Below, one piece after another: positions 10,324-21,042 of a stretch of 33,942 nt of DNA. Every line of letters starts with the position of its first letter. The stretch's first letter is position 1. This DNA comes from Acidithiobacillus ferrivorans (GTDB lineage: Bacteria > Pseudomonadota > Gammaproteobacteria > Acidithiobacillales > Acidithiobacillaceae): NCBI GenBank assembly GCA_020723125.1, contig DYJM01000012.1:1-33942 (forward strand). The letters are read 5' to 3'. The position numbers and the translations under genes are program-made. Under the pieces are notes generated by a model. It made no database searches, had not been told where the DNA came from, and was given only the letters and a program-made list of their open reading frames with translations.

Positions 10324-11097
10324 TTGCGTCCCACCATGGTTGCAGGTAACTGGAAGATGAATGGCCTCAGTGCCGATGCCGTGCATCTTACCCAAGCCAT
10401 TCTCAGCGCCGATCTGGAGCAGATGCGTCCCGAAGTGGTGCTGTTCCCTCCCTTTACCCTTTTGCATGCAGTGGCCCAGCAGGCGAAGGGAACGGCATTG
10501 CGCTGGGGAGGGCAAAATTTGTTCTGGGAAGCCAGTGGGGCCTATACCGGAGAAATATCGGGCGCCATGCTCCGCGACATGGGCTGTCGCTATGTTTTGG
10601 TAGGGCATTCGGAAAGACGGCAGATTTTTGCGGAAACGGACGAACTGGTGGCCCGCAAGGTGAAAGCGGCGCTGTCATCGGGCCTGATACCCGTGGTTTG
10701 TGTAGGCGAGAGCGAAGCTGAACGCGCCCAGGATGCTACCGAACAGGTTCTGCAGCGTCAGGTAGAGGCGATATTGCCTTTGTTGAATCTGGAGTCCAAC
10801 CAGCCTAACCTCATCATTGCCTACGAACCCATCTGGGCCATTGGCACCGGACAAAGTGCCAGTCCGGAACAGGCACAGGCCGTACATGCTTTTATTCGTA
10901 AGCTGGTAGCCGGGCATTCCAGCCAGTTGGCCAAGCGCCTGATTCTGCTGTACGGAGGCAGCGTCAAAGGCAACAATGCAGCAGCGCTGTTTGATCAGGA
11001 AGATATTGATGGCGCTCTGGTGGGCGGAGCATCCCTGAGCGCGGGAGAATTTATCCAAATTTGTCGTGCTGCCGAGTTGGCAGGACGAGGAGGTTGA
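10324..11097 (+). CDS. tpiA: Triosephosphate isomerase
   Basis: MRPTMVAGNWKMNG start from TTG 10324 with upstream AAGGAAGA; YVLVGHSERR, AYEPIWAIGTG, LYGGSVKGNN. The ORF-track start at 10003 is too far upstream (inside glmM). Confidence 0.93.
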   Translation: MRPTMVAGNWKMNGLSADAVHLTQAILSADLEQMRPEVVLFPPFTLLHAVAQQAKGTALRWGGQNLFWEASGAYTGEISGAMLRDMGCRYVLVGHSERRQIFAETDELVARKVKAALSSGLIPVVCVGESEAERAQDATEQVLQRQVEAILPLLNLESNQPNLIIAYEPIWAIGTGQSASPEQAQAVHAFIRKLVAGHSSQLAKRLILLYGGSVKGNNAAALFDQEDIDGALVGGASLSAGEFIQICRAAELAGRGG

Positions 11098-11101
11098 TTT
11101 G

Positions 11102-11539
11102 ATGTACACCTTGCTGTTGGTGTTTCAGGTGATTATTTGCGTCGTCCTGGTTGGTTTGGTCCTGATTCAGAAAGGTCAGGGGGCGGATATGGGCGCAGCA
11201 TTTGGCGGCGGTGGATCGCAAACCGTATTTGGCGCCCAGGGAGCGGGAAACTTCCTCAGCCATACCACTGCGGTTATTGGTGCCATATTCTTTCTGAACA
11301 GTCTTGGTCTGGCGTATCTTTCCGATCATGCTGCAAGCAGTGCAGTTTCCGGGATTGCTTTGCCAAGCAAGGCACCGGTTACCAGCACGCTACCAGAGAA
11401 ACCTGCTACTGCAACGCCCACGGTCGTTCATCCTGCGGCAGCGGCTACGGGTTCTGCGCCAGCGGCCGTAAGCACATCTGCAGCAAGCAGTGTGCTGGCA
11501 GCGCCAGTTTCTACAGCAAAAACACCTGTGAAGCCTTGA
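11102..11539 (+). CDS. secG: Preprotein translocase subunit SecG
   Basis: MYTLLLVFQVIICVVLVGLVLIQKGQGADMGAAFGGG; two TM segments; Ala/Pro/Thr-rich C-terminus. Confidence 0.92.
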   Translation: MYTLLLVFQVIICVVLVGLVLIQKGQGADMGAAFGGGGSQTVFGAQGAGNFLSHTTAVIGAIFFLNSLGLAYLSDHAASSAVSGIALPSKAPVTSTLPEKPATATPTVVHPAAAATGSAPAAVSTSAASSVLAAPVSTAKTPVKP

Positions 11540-11576
11540 CGTGGCAAGCGGGTCATGAGAAAGTTCTAAGACTTCG

Positions 11577-11661
11577 GCCGAAGTGGTGAAATTGGTAGAC
11601 ACACCGTCTTGAGGGGGCGGCGGCGCAAGCTGTACCGGTTCGAATCCGGTCTTCGGCACCA
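11577..11661 (+). tRNA. tRNA-Leu(GAG)
   Basis: Cloverleaf GCCGAAG...CTTCGGC-A-CCA; anticodon stem-loop CCGTC-TTGAGGG-GGCGG; variable arm; T-arm CCGGTTCGAATCCGG; CCA encoded. Confidence 0.96.
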
Positions 11662-11666
11662 AATTG

Positions 11667-11688
11667 CAGCCTATAAGGCTGTTTTTTT
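11667..11688 (+). terminator. Intrinsic terminator after tRNA-Leu
   Basis: CAGCC-TATAA-GGCTG followed by T7. Confidence 0.9.
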
Positions 11689-11710
11689 GTCTCTGGAGTA
11701 TACCAGAGCA

Positions 11711-11740
11711 TTGATTTATATATAAGAAAATTAATTTATA
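11711..11740 (+). promoter_or_regulatory. Candidate nuo operon promoter
   Basis: TTGATT (11711-11716), 18-bp AT-rich spacer, TTTATA (11735-11740); only AT-rich stretch between the terminator and nuoA. Confidence 0.45.
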
Positions 11741-11795
11741 GCGGATTCTGGAGATGGTGTTTTCAGGTCCATATTTGGGTGGAGGAGTGTTGGGG

Positions 11796-12152
11796 ATGTT
11801 GAACCACTATTTACCTGTGCTCATCTTTATTGTGGTGGCACTGGTGGTCGGTGTGGTCCCATTGCTGATGGGCGCCTCGCTGGGACCGCACAAACCGGAT
11901 AGCGAAAAGCTCTCGCCCTACGAATGTGGCTTTGAGGCTTTTGAAGATGCGCGCGTCAAATTTGATGTGCGCTATTATCTGGTGGCCATTCTGTTCATTC
12001 TCTTTGATCTGGAAATTGCCTTCCTGTTCCCCTGGGCCGTAGTCTTCGATCAGATCGGCGTGATGGGTTTTCTGGCCATGATGATTTTTCTCGCCATTCT
12101 CGTGGTGGGTTTCATTTATGAGTGGAAAAAAGGAGCCTTGGAATGGGAATAG
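11796..12152 (+). CDS. nuoA: NADH-quinone oxidoreductase subunit A
   Basis: [38 protein letters not shown] before ATG 11796. Confidence 0.95.
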   Translation: MLNHYLPVLIFIVVALVVGVVPLLMGASLGPHKPDSEKLSPYECGFEAFEDARVKFDVRYYLVAILFILFDLEIAFLFPWAVVFDQIGVMGFLAMMIFLAILVVGFIYEWKKGALEWE

Positions 12153-12619
12153 AAGGCATCCTCGAAAAAGGTTTTGTGACTACCAGCATCGATACCGTGG
12201 TCAACTGGAGTCGGACCGGCTCCTTGTGGCCCATGACATTTGGGTTGGCATGCTGTGCCGTAGAGATGATGCATGCCGGAGCAGCCCGTTATGATCTGGA
12301 TCGTTTTGGTATCGTGTTTCGTCCCAGTCCGCGTCAGTCGGACGTGATGATTGTGGCAGGGACTCTGGTCAATAAAATGGCCCCGGCCTTACGTAAGGTC
12401 TATGACCAGATGCCGGAACCGCGTTGGGTGGTTTCCATGGGTTCCTGTGCCAATGGTGGTGGTTATTATCACTACTCGTACAGCATAGTGCGTGGTTGTG
12501 ATCGCATCGTGCCGGTGGATATTTATGTTCCCGGTTGTCCGCCCACTGCCGAGGCGCTACTTTACGGTCTGATCCAATTGCAGAAAAAAATTCGCCGAAC
12601 CAATACGATAGCCAGGTAA
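12143..12619 (+). CDS. nuoB: NADH-quinone oxidoreductase subunit B
   Basis: [37 protein letters not shown]; starts inside the end of nuoA with SD AGGAG. Confidence 0.97.
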   Translation: MGIEGILEKGFVTTSIDTVVNWSRTGSLWPMTFGLACCAVEMMHAGAARYDLDRFGIVFRPSPRQSDVMIVAGTLVNKMAPALRKVYDQMPEPRWVVSMGSCANGGGYYHYSYSIVRGCDRIVPVDIYVPGCPPTAEALLYGLIQLQKKIRRTNTIAR

Positions 12620-12622
12620 GCC

Positions 12623-13231
12623 ATGACTGACGCACTCGAAAACCTGCGCCAGATACTGAGCGCAAAACTGGGAGACACTCTGCGCGATGCCCGTATTGAT
12701 CGTGAAGAATTGACGGTGGAAATAACGCTGGAAGGATTCCACGCAGCATGTCTCTGCTTGCGCGACGATCCGGCCTGCCGCTTCGACATGCTGATAGATG
12801 TATGCGGCGTCGATTACTCCGAATATGGCGACGGTGCCTGGGAAGGGCCGCGTTTTGCGGTGGTCTATCATTTGCTTTCCCTGCCACACCGGCAGCGCAT
12901 CCGCTTGCGGATATTTGCGGATACGGAGTTGCCGATTGTCCCCTCCGTAGTGGATGTCTGGGCGGCCGCCAACTGGTTTGAGCGGGAGACTTTTGATCTG
13001 TACGGGATTTTGTTTGATGGTCATCCCGACCTGCGCCGTATTCTTACCGATTATGGTTTTGTGGGTTATCCATTCCGTAAGGATTTTCCGCTGGTGGGAA
13101 CCGTAGAAATGCGTTACGACCCCGATCAGGGGCGCGTCATTTACGAACCCACGCGCACCGAAGAGCGGGTAGTTGTCCCGCGCATCATCCGGGCCGAGGA
13201 AGAGGGGCGCTACAATGCCAGAAATCAATAA
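12623..13231 (+). CDS. nuoC: NADH-quinone oxidoreductase subunit C
   Basis: 202 aa; [42 protein letters not shown]. Confidence 0.97.
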   Translation: MTDALENLRQILSAKLGDTLRDARIDREELTVEITLEGFHAACLCLRDDPACRFDMLIDVCGVDYSEYGDGAWEGPRFAVVYHLLSLPHRQRIRLRIFADTELPIVPSVVDVWAAANWFERETFDLYGILFDGHPDLRRILTDYGFVGYPFRKDFPLVGTVEMRYDPDQGRVIYEPTRTEERVVVPRIIRAEEEGRYNARNQ

Positions 13232-14468
13232 TTTTACGATGAACTTCGGGCCGCAGCATCCTTCGGCACACGGGGTGTTGCGTCTGGTGCTGGAGCTGGA
13301 CGGAGAAGTCATCGAGCGTGCTGATCCGCATATTGGTTTGCTCCATCGTGCTACGGAAAAGCTGGCCGAGAACAAAACCTATTTGCAGAATTTGCCCTAT
13401 ATGGACCGCCTCGACTATGTGTCGATGATGTGTAACGAGCATGCGTACTGCCTGGCCGTGGAAAAGCTGCTTGGTCTGGAAGTGCCAAGGCGTGCCCAGT
13501 ATATTCGTACGCTTTTTGACGAAATCACCCGGATTCTCAACCATCTGCTGTGGCTGGGTGCCTATGCGCTGGATGTGGGGGCCATGAGTGTCTTCCTGTA
13601 CTGCTTTCGTGAACGGGAAGATCTTATGGACGTGTATGAGGCAGTTTCCGGTGCGCGGATGCACGCAGCTTATTATCGGCCTGGTGGAGTGTATCGTGAT
13701 CTCCCGGCGCAGATGCCCCAGTATGCCGCCTCACCTTACCGGGATGCCAGGCGCCTGGATGAACTCAATGCCAATCGTCAGGGAACGGTGCTCGATTTCA
13801 TTGAAGATTTTACCCGGCGTTTTCCCGGTTATGTCGACGAATATGAAACATTGCTGACCGATAACCGCATCTGGAAACAAAGAACAGTGGGGATTGGTGT
13901 GGTAGATTCCGAGCGGGCGGTGCAGCTGGGCTTTACCGGTCCCATGTTGCGGGCTTCCGGGGTGGCCTGGGATTTACGGCGGACCCAGCCTTATGCGGCT
14001 TATGCGGATCTGGATTTTGAGATTCCCGTCGGTAGTACCGGGGATTGTTATGACCGTTATCTGGTGCGGGTGGCGGAAATGCGGCAAAGCAACCGCATCA
14101 TTGCCCAATGCGTGAATTGGCTGCGCCAGAATCCGGGGCCGGTCATTACGGATAATTTTAAGGTGGCAGCACCGCCGCGTGAAGAAATGAAGGGCAGCAT
14201 GGAAGCCCTCATCCATCACTTCAAACTGTTTTCGGAAGGCATGTCCGTTCCGGCGGGAGAAGTGTACACAGCCGTTGAGGCTCCCAAGGGCGAATTCGGT
14301 ATCTACATGATTTCTGATGGGGCCAACAAACCCTACCGGATGAAAATTCGTGCCCCCGGTTTTTCTCATCTGGCAGCGATGGATGAAATGGCCAAGGGAC
14401 ACATGATTGCAGATGTGGTGGCGATACTGTCCACCATGGATATTGTTTTCGGCGAGATTGACAGGTAG
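13215..14468 (+). CDS. nuoD: NADH-quinone oxidoreductase subunit D
   Basis: [31 protein letters not shown]; start ATG 13215 overlaps the nuoC end. Confidence 0.97.
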   Translation: MPEINNFTMNFGPQHPSAHGVLRLVLELDGEVIERADPHIGLLHRATEKLAENKTYLQNLPYMDRLDYVSMMCNEHAYCLAVEKLLGLEVPRRAQYIRTLFDEITRILNHLLWLGAYALDVGAMSVFLYCFREREDLMDVYEAVSGARMHAAYYRPGGVYRDLPAQMPQYAASPYRDARRLDELNANRQGTVLDFIEDFTRRFPGYVDEYETLLTDNRIWKQRTVGIGVVDSERAVQLGFTGPMLRASGVAWDLRRTQPYAAYADLDFEIPVGSTGDCYDRYLVRVAEMRQSNRIIAQCVNWLRQNPGPVITDNFKVAAPPREEMKGSMEALIHHFKLFSEGMSVPAGEVYTAVEAPKGEFGIYMISDGANKPYRMKIRAPGFSHLAAMDEMAKGHMIADVVAILSTMDIVFGEIDR

Positions 14469-14471
14469 AGC

Positions 14472-14963
14472 ATGTTATCGGAAAAGTCCCTGAAAGCTAT
14501 TGCCTTTGAGCGCAGCAAGTATCCGCCGGAGGAGTCACGCTCTGCATTGCTGGCAGCACTGCGTATTGCCCAGGAAGAACAGGGTTATCTGCGTGATGAA
14601 CTGATTGAATATGTGGCAGAAATTCTGGGTTTGCCAGCCATTCAGGCTTTTGAGGTGGCAACTTTTTACACCATGTATGACCTCAAGCCCGTGGGTCGCC
14701 ACAAGCTCTGCGTCTGTGGCAGCGTGTCCTGCTTTCTGAACGGATCAGACAACATCATTCGCCATCTGAGTAAAACACTGGGAATCAGTCCGGGTGAAAC
14801 GACGGCTGATGGCTTGTTCACCCTGCAGGAAGTGGAATGCCTGGGTGCCTGTAAAGATGCGCCGATGATGCAGCTTGGAGATCGCTACTACGAAAACCTG
14901 ACTCCAGAAAGTCTGGATGCCCTGATTGCCCAATTGCGGGGAGGATCTGAAGATGTACGTTAA
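14472..14963 (+). CDS. nuoE: NADH-quinone oxidoreductase subunit E ([2Fe-2S])
   Basis: 163 aa; [42 protein letters not shown]. Confidence 0.96.
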   Translation: MLSEKSLKAIAFERSKYPPEESRSALLAALRIAQEEQGYLRDELIEYVAEILGLPAIQAFEVATFYTMYDLKPVGRHKLCVCGSVSCFLNGSDNIIRHLSKTLGISPGETTADGLFTLQEVECLGACKDAPMMQLGDRYYENLTPESLDALIAQLRGGSEDVR

Positions 14964-16236
14964 TGGCGTTACGCTGCAGAATCGTGGCATTCCCGACTCC
15001 CATCGTCTGTCCGTGTATGCCGGAACTGGTGGTTATGAAGCCTTGCGCAAGGTCCTCCAGGAACCGATGGCGCCCGAGCAGATTATTGCCGAAATGAAAA
15101 AATCCGCTTTGCGCGGGCGTGGTGGTGCCGGCTTTCCGACCGGACTGAAGTGGAGTTTCATGCCCAAAGGGGTCAGCGGCACAAAATATCTGCTCTGCAA
15201 TGCCGATGAGGGTGAGCCCGGTACCTGCAAGGATCGGGATATCATGCGCTATGAGCCGCATCGCCTGATTGAGGGGATGATTATTGGTGCCTATGCCATG
15301 GGTGCCACGGCGGGCTACATTTTTATTCGTGGCGAGTTCATTGAACCCATCCATATTGTCGAGGATGCACTGGCAGAAGCCTATGCAGCGGGGTATCTCG
15401 GCCAGAATATTCTGGGTACCGGTTTTTCCTTCGATTTGTATGTATATCGGGGTGCCGGGGCCTACATTTGTGGAGAAGAAACCGCGCTCATGGAAGCCCT
15501 GGAAGGTAAAAAGGGCCAGCCGCGCTTCAAGCCACCTTTCCCGGCCAGTTATGGGCTTTACGGACGTCCTACCACCATCAACAATGTCGAAACGTTCGCC
15601 TCGGTGCCGGCTATTATCGCCAAGGGCGGTGAGTGGTTTTTGAATCTGGGTAAACCCAATAATGGGGGCACCAAGATTTTTTCCGTCACCGGCCAGGTCC
15701 AGAAACCTGGAAATTACGAAGTTCCTATGGGGCTACCTTTCAGGGAATTGTTGGAAATGGCCGGGGGCTTGCGTCCCGGTCGCCAGCTGAAAGCGGTGAT
15801 TCCCGGTGGAACCAGCACGGCGATGGTGGCTGGGGAGGTGATGATGGATGTCACCATGGATTACGACTCCATTTCCAAGGCGGGTTCGGCTTTGGGTGCG
15901 GGTTCCGTGATTGTCATGGATGACAGTGTGTGCATAGTCCGTACGGTAGAGCGTATTGCGCGTTTTTATATGCATGAGTCCTGTGGTCAATGTACACCCT
16001 GCCGCGAAGGCATGGGTTGGTTGTGGCGGGTCATGCATCGCCTCGAAAACGGTCAGGGTCGCGAAGAAGACCTGCAACTGCTTCTGGATGTGGGTTCACG
16101 TATTGAGGGGCGGACTATCTGCGCCCTGGCAGATGGTGGAGTTGCGCCGGTGGTGAGCTCCATCAAGTTATTTCGTGAGGAATATGAATACCATATCGAA
16201 CACAAAAGCTGCATGATCAGTATGGGAGAACACTGA
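14953..16236 (+). CDS. nuoF: NADH-quinone oxidoreductase subunit F (FMN/NADH-binding)
   Basis: [56 protein letters not shown]; start ATG 14953 with upstream GGGGAGGA. Confidence 0.97.
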   Translation: MYVNGVTLQNRGIPDSHRLSVYAGTGGYEALRKVLQEPMAPEQIIAEMKKSALRGRGGAGFPTGLKWSFMPKGVSGTKYLLCNADEGEPGTCKDRDIMRYEPHRLIEGMIIGAYAMGATAGYIFIRGEFIEPIHIVEDALAEAYAAGYLGQNILGTGFSFDLYVYRGAGAYICGEETALMEALEGKKGQPRFKPPFPASYGLYGRPTTINNVETFASVPAIIAKGGEWFLNLGKPNNGGTKIFSVTGQVQKPGNYEVPMGLPFRELLEMAGGLRPGRQLKAVIPGGTSTAMVAGEVMMDVTMDYDSISKAGSALGAGSVIVMDDSVCIVRTVERIARFYMHESCGQCTPCREGMGWLWRVMHRLENGQGREEDLQLLLDVGSRIEGRTICALADGGVAPVVSSIKLFREEYEYHIEHKSCMISMGEH

Positions 16237-18584
16237 TGCTGCATATTGAAATAGACGGACAGCAAGTCGAAGTGGCAGCAGGGACCACGATCATGGAGGC
16301 CGCTGAGTCTCTAGGGATTTACATTCCGTTTTTCTGCTATCACCCCAAACTTTCTGTTGCCGCCAATTGCCGGATGTGTCTGGTGGATGTGGAAAAAGCG
16401 CCAAAACCCTTGCCCGCCTGCGCCACCCCGGTGTCCGACGGAATGAAAATAGCCACGGCTTCGCGCAAGGCAAAAATGGCCCAGCAGGGTGTTCTGGAAT
16501 TTTTGCTGATCAACCATCCCCTGGATTGTCCGATTTGTGATCAGGGTGGCGAATGCCCCTTGCAGGACATCACCATGGGCTTTGCCAATCCCCACAGTCA
16601 TTACAATGAGGAAAAGCGGGTTGTCGAAGACAAGGATATCGGTCCGCTGATCGCTACGGAAATGACCCGCTGTATTCAGTGTACTCGCTGTGTACGTTTC
16701 GGGCAGGAAATCGGTGGCATCAAGGAGCTTGGGGCTACCGGACGTGGTGAACACATGGCCATTGGCACTTATGTCGCCAAGGCGGTGAAATCGGAATTAT
16801 CCGGAAACATGATTGATTTATGTCCGGTGGGCGCGCTGACCAGCAAACCCTTCCGCTACAAGGCCCGCTCCTGGGAACTGAAGCACACCCCCGGCATTTG
16901 TCCCCACTGTTCCACCGGCTGCAACACCGATGTCCAAAGTCTGGGCAAGGAAGTGCTGCGGGTTCTGCCGCGCAATAATGAAGCCGTCAATGAACAATGG
17001 ATTTGCGACAAGGGGCGCTATGCCTACACCGGACTGAATGCGCCTGATCGAGTGACCAAGCCCTTGTTGCGCGATGCACAGGGTAAGTGGACGGAAGTCT
17101 CCTGGGCCGAAGCCCTGGATGCGGCGCTCGCCGGACTGGAAAAAGTGCTGGCCCGTCACGGTGCAGACAAGCTGGCAGGACTGATTTCCGGACAGTCCAG
17201 TAACGAAGAACTGTTTTTGTTCCAGGCCTTGTTGCGCGGACTGGGTAGCCCGCATGTGGATCATCGTCTGCATCAGCAGGATTTCCGTGCGGATGCGGCC
17301 ATGCCGCTTTATCCGGCGCTGAATATGAGTCTGGAAGAACTGGAAAGAGAGCCACTGATTGTGCTCTGTCATGGCTTCACCCGACACCAGCAGCCGCTGA
17401 CCAACCATCGCCTGCATAAGGCAGTACTGAACGGCGGCAAGGTAGTGAGCATTGACAGCATGCGTCAGGATTTCAACTTTCCGGTCACTCAGATGGTTGC
17501 CGAGGCGGGTGAAGATCTGGCCTTGTACCAGCAACTGGCGGGGCATCTTGCCCATGTTCATGAAGAAAAACAGAACGATGCTCTGGTACATTTGGCCCAA
17601 GAAATGGCGGCAGCAGATAATCCGCTCATTTTGATTGGCAGTGCCTTGCTGCATCATCCCCAGGCTGCTGATCTGTTGGCGCAGGTGGAAAGCATTGCCG
17701 AACTGGCGGGTGGGCGGATTGGCTGGCTGGCGGATGAAAGCAATAGTGCCGGAGCCTGGTTGAGTGGCTGTGTCCCCCAGCGCGCTCCTGGCGGCCACCT
17801 GCTGGCAGAGCCCGGTTTGCCTGCAGGTGCCTGCTGGAATGCCGACATGCAGGGCTTTATTCTTTTCGGCGTAGAGCCGGGTGTGGATAGTCTTGCAGGA
17901 GCACAAGCCGTCCAGCGCCTGCGCGATGCCGAGTTTGTTTTAAGCATCAGTCAATTTGGCAATGAAGCCCGGCAGTATGCGGATGTGATATTACCCATGG
18001 CCGCGTTTGCCGAGGGTTCAGGTTCTTATGTGAATAATGAAGGACGCTGCCAGTCCTTCCGCGCGGCAGTGAAATTACCCGGTGAAGCCCGGCCCGGCTG
18101 GAAAATATTGCGGGTATTGGGTGATGGCCTGAAACTGCCGGACTTTCAGTACAATGAACTGAGCGAAGTGAGCGCCGCCTGGCATCATGCCGTGGGCGAC
18201 TATGGTATGGATATTCCGCCTTTCCACGCCTTTCCAGTACTGGAAGCAGTGCAACCCATAGCGGCAGGCGAGTTATTGCGCCTTGGTGACTGGCCCATTT
18301 ATCAGGGCGATCCTCTGGTGCGTCGGGCCAGGCCGCTGAGTACACCCTTGGTTGCCAGAATGCATCCCGATCAGGCCCGTCAGTCGGGAATTCAGGGTGA
18401 GGCCGTGGAAGTCAGTTCCGCATCAGGAAAGGTCACTCTGGCTCTGGAGCTGGATACGCATATCCCCCTGGGTTGCATCTGGATTCCTCTGGGCTACCCG
18501 GAAACTTCAGGACTTGCTGCGCCTTATCTGCCCTGTTCCGTAGCGATGGCAGCATTACTGCCGGAAACCCAGAGGGCATCATGA
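16236..18584 (+). CDS. nuoG: NADH-quinone oxidoreductase subunit G
   Basis: 782 aa; N-terminal [2Fe-2S], [28 protein letters not shown], molybdopterin-oxidoreductase-like C-terminal part. Confidence 0.97.
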   Translation: MLHIEIDGQQVEVAAGTTIMEAAESLGIYIPFFCYHPKLSVAANCRMCLVDVEKAPKPLPACATPVSDGMKIATASRKAKMAQQGVLEFLLINHPLDCPICDQGGECPLQDITMGFANPHSHYNEEKRVVEDKDIGPLIATEMTRCIQCTRCVRFGQEIGGIKELGATGRGEHMAIGTYVAKAVKSELSGNMIDLCPVGALTSKPFRYKARSWELKHTPGICPHCSTGCNTDVQSLGKEVLRVLPRNNEAVNEQWICDKGRYAYTGLNAPDRVTKPLLRDAQGKWTEVSWAEALDAALAGLEKVLARHGADKLAGLISGQSSNEELFLFQALLRGLGSPHVDHRLHQQDFRADAAMPLYPALNMSLEELEREPLIVLCHGFTRHQQPLTNHRLHKAVLNGGKVVSIDSMRQDFNFPVTQMVAEAGEDLALYQQLAGHLAHVHEEKQNDALVHLAQEMAAADNPLILIGSALLHHPQAADLLAQVESIAELAGGRIGWLADESNSAGAWLSGCVPQRAPGGHLLAEPGLPAGACWNADMQGFILFGVEPGVDSLAGAQAVQRLRDAEFVLSISQFGNEARQYADVILPMAAFAEGSGSYVNNEGRCQSFRAAVKLPGEARPGWKILRVLGDGLKLPDFQYNELSEVSAAWHHAVGDYGMDIPPFHAFPVLEAVQPIAAGELLRLGDWPIYQGDPLVRRARPLSTPLVARMHPDQARQSGIQGEAVEVSSASGKVTLALELDTHIPLGCIWIPLGYPETSGLAAPYLPCSVAMAALLPETQRAS

Positions 18585-19609
18585 TGCATGATTTTTATCA
18601 AACCGGCTGGTGGGCAGTCATCTGGTCGATTATCAAAATTCTCATTGTGGTGGTGCCGTTGTTGCTGGGTGTGGCTTACCTGACCCTGGCAGAACGCAAG
18701 GTCATTGGTTACATGCAGGTACGTCTGGGACCCAACCGAGTGGGGTTCAGAGGTTCGCTGCAGCCTATTGCCGATGCGCTGAAGCTGATGTTCAAGGAAG
18801 TCATCATTCCCTCCAGTGCCAATCGCTTCCTGTTTCTGGCAGCACCGGTACTGGCCTTTGTCCCCGCGCTGCTGGTCTGGGCGGCAGTGCCTTTCGGGCC
18901 GGATGTGGCTATCTCCAACATGAACGCCGGGTTGCTGTATGTGCTGGCGATTGCCGGGTTGGGCGTGTACGGCATTATCGTGGCGGGCTGGGCTTCCAAT
19001 TCCAAGTATGCGTTTCTGGGTGCCATGCGCGCTGCCGCACAGCTGGTTGCTTACGAAATCGCCATGGGTTTTGCCCTGGTCGGGGTGTTGATGTTGGCCC
19101 AAACCCTGAATCTGAGCAAAATTGTCGAGGCCCAGGCCGGGGGCGGATTCTGGTCCTGGTACTGGTTGCCTCTTTTTCCGTTTTTTCTGGTGTATTTTAT
19201 TTCCGGTGTGGCGGAAACCAACCGCGCACCTTTTGACGTCGCGGAAGGCGAGTCGGAAATTGTCGCCGGTTTCCATGTGGAATATTCCGGAATGGCTTTC
19301 GCCCTGTTTTTCCTGGCGGAATATGCCAACATGATTTTTGTGTCGTTGTTGACGACGGTCCTGTTTCTGGGCGGTTGGTATGCACCCATCAACACTCCGT
19401 TATTGACCTGGATACCCGGCCTGGTCTGGTTGCTGCTCAAAACCGCTTTTCTGCTGTATGTGTTTTTGTGGATTCGGGCAACATTCCCACGCTATCGCTA
19501 TGACCAGATCATGCGCCTGGGCTGGAAAGTGTTCATTCCGGTAACCATTGCCTGGATTGTGGTAGTGGGTATTGCCCTGGAAACACCCATGCGTGCCATT
19601 CTGCGCTGA
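18581..19609 (+). CDS. nuoH: NADH-quinone oxidoreductase subunit H
   Basis: [50 protein letters not shown] overlap with the nuoG stop (ATG 18584 also possible). Confidence 0.95.
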   Translation: MMHDFYQTGWWAVIWSIIKILIVVVPLLLGVAYLTLAERKVIGYMQVRLGPNRVGFRGSLQPIADALKLMFKEVIIPSSANRFLFLAAPVLAFVPALLVWAAVPFGPDVAISNMNAGLLYVLAIAGLGVYGIIVAGWASNSKYAFLGAMRAAAQLVAYEIAMGFALVGVLMLAQTLNLSKIVEAQAGGGFWSWYWLPLFPFFLVYFISGVAETNRAPFDVAEGESEIVAGFHVEYSGMAFALFFLAEYANMIFVSLLTTVLFLGGWYAPINTPLLTWIPGLVWLLLKTAFLLYVFLWIRATFPRYRYDQIMRLGWKVFIPVTIAWIVVVGIALETPMRAILR

Positions 19610-19619
19610 GGAGAACAAT

Positions 19620-20111
19620 ATGCAAATTCGCCCGAAGCAGTGGTTCAAGACTTTTTTCCTGACGGAAATGCTGCGCGGTATGCAGCTGACCGGACGGTAT
19701 TTTTTTGCCCGCAAAATTACCGTGCAGTATCCCGAAGAACAAACGCCCCAGTCCCCGCGTTTTCGGGGACTGCACGCCCTGCGCCGTTATGAGAACGGTG
19801 AAGAACGCTGTATCGCCTGTAAATTATGTGAAGCTGTCTGTCCGGCAATGGCGATCACCATTGAAAGTGAGCAACGCAGTGATGGAACCCGCCGCACCAC
19901 CCGTTATGACATTGATCTGAGCAAGTGCATTTTTTGTGGTCTTTGTGAAGAATCCTGTCCGGTGGATTCCATTGTCGAAAGTCGGGTGTTGTCCTATCAC
20001 GGCGAAATTCGTGGTGATCTGATTTATACCAAGGATATGCTCCTCGCCAATGGTGATCGTCTGGAAGCAGAATTGGCAGCGGATCGCGAAGCAGACCGCG
20101 CATATCGTTGA
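19620..20111 (+). CDS. nuoI: NADH-quinone oxidoreductase subunit I (2x[4Fe-4S])
   Basis: [18 protein letters not shown] and [20 protein letters not shown]. Confidence 0.97.
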   Translation: MQIRPKQWFKTFFLTEMLRGMQLTGRYFFARKITVQYPEEQTPQSPRFRGLHALRRYENGEERCIACKLCEAVCPAMAITIESEQRSDGTRRTTRYDIDLSKCIFCGLCEESCPVDSIVESRVLSYHGEIRGDLIYTKDMLLANGDRLEAELAADREADRAYR

Positions 20112-20127
20112 CAGGAAAATAATCATT

Positions 20128-20724
20128 ATGATCATAACCACTGTTCTTTTTTACCTTTTTTCGGCGATATTGCTGGGTTCTGCGACAGCGGTCATCACGG
20201 CAAGAAATCCGGTCTATGCGTCTTTGTTTCTGGTGCTGGCGTTTTTCAATGCCGCCGCCCTGTTCATTTTGCTGGGCGCAGAATTTTTGGGTCTGATCCT
20301 GATTCTGGTCTACGTGGGCGCGGTCATGGTGCTTTTCCTGTTTGTGGTGATGATGCTGGATATTAATTTGACCCGTCTCAAGGAAGGGTTTTTGAGTTAT
20401 CTGCCGCTGGGGCTGGCCATTGCCATTTTGGGCGTGCTGGAACTGGCCGTGGTTTTCTGGACTTCGCCCTTGGGCCATATTCCTGCTCCCGGCCCTATTC
20501 CTGCCAATGCAGATAATACCCGTGCCCTGGGCGTATTGCTTTACACTCATTATTTATACCCCTTTGAAATTGCGGCGGTGATTTTGCTGGTCGCGATTAT
20601 TGCGGCTATTGCCCTGACCTTGCGGCGCCGCCAAGGGACCAAAACCCAGAGTATTGATGCGCAAATGGCAGTGCGTGCCAAAGATCGCATCAGCCTGGTG
20701 AATTTGCGGGGGCCGGAACAATGA
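20128..20724 (+). CDS. nuoJ: NADH-quinone oxidoreductase subunit J
   Basis: [58 protein letters not shown]-like segment. Confidence 0.95.
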   Translation: MIITTVLFYLFSAILLGSATAVITARNPVYASLFLVLAFFNAAALFILLGAEFLGLILILVYVGAVMVLFLFVVMMLDINLTRLKEGFLSYLPLGLAIAILGVLELAVVFWTSPLGHIPAPGPIPANADNTRALGVLLYTHYLYPFEIAAVILLVAIIAAIALTLRRRQGTKTQSIDAQMAVRAKDRISLVNLRGPEQ

Positions 20725-21041
20725 TGATGGGTGGACAACCAACTCTTGCGGCTTATCTGATACTCGGGGCTATCCTGTTTTCCATCGGTGTGGTGGGGAT
20801 TTTCCTGAACCGCAAAAACGTGATTATTTTGCTGATGGCCATTGAATTGCTGCTGCTGGCAGTGAATATCAACCTGGTGGCCTTTTCCCGCTATCTGGGT
20901 AATCTCGAAGGGCAGATTTTTGTGTTTTTCATCCTGACGGTAGCTGCTGCTGAAGCGGCCATTGGTCTGGCCATTCTGGTGGTTTACTTCCGGAACCGCC
21001 GGAGTATCAACGTAGAAGATATTGACGAGTTGAGGGGCTGA
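20721..21041 (+). CDS. nuoK: NADH-quinone oxidoreductase subunit K
   Basis: 106 aa; [43 protein letters not shown]. Confidence 0.96.
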   Translation: MMMGGQPTLAAYLILGAILFSIGVVGIFLNRKNVIILLMAIELLLLAVNINLVAFSRYLGNLEGQIFVFFILTVAAAEAAIGLAILVVYFRNRRSINVEDIDELRG

Positions 21042-21042
21042 T

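Noticed and set aside
11462-11536. Low-complexity Ala/Thr/Pro/Ser tail of SecG as a novel domain
   Set aside because: Such variable low-complexity C-termini are common in proteobacterial SecG.
11691-11708. CTCTGG-AGTATA-CCAGAG hairpin as a second terminator
   Set aside because: No T-run follows; could be an operator or chance; not enough support.
16818-17906. 362-aa minus-strand ORF
   Set aside because: Antisense to nuoG; shadow ORF.
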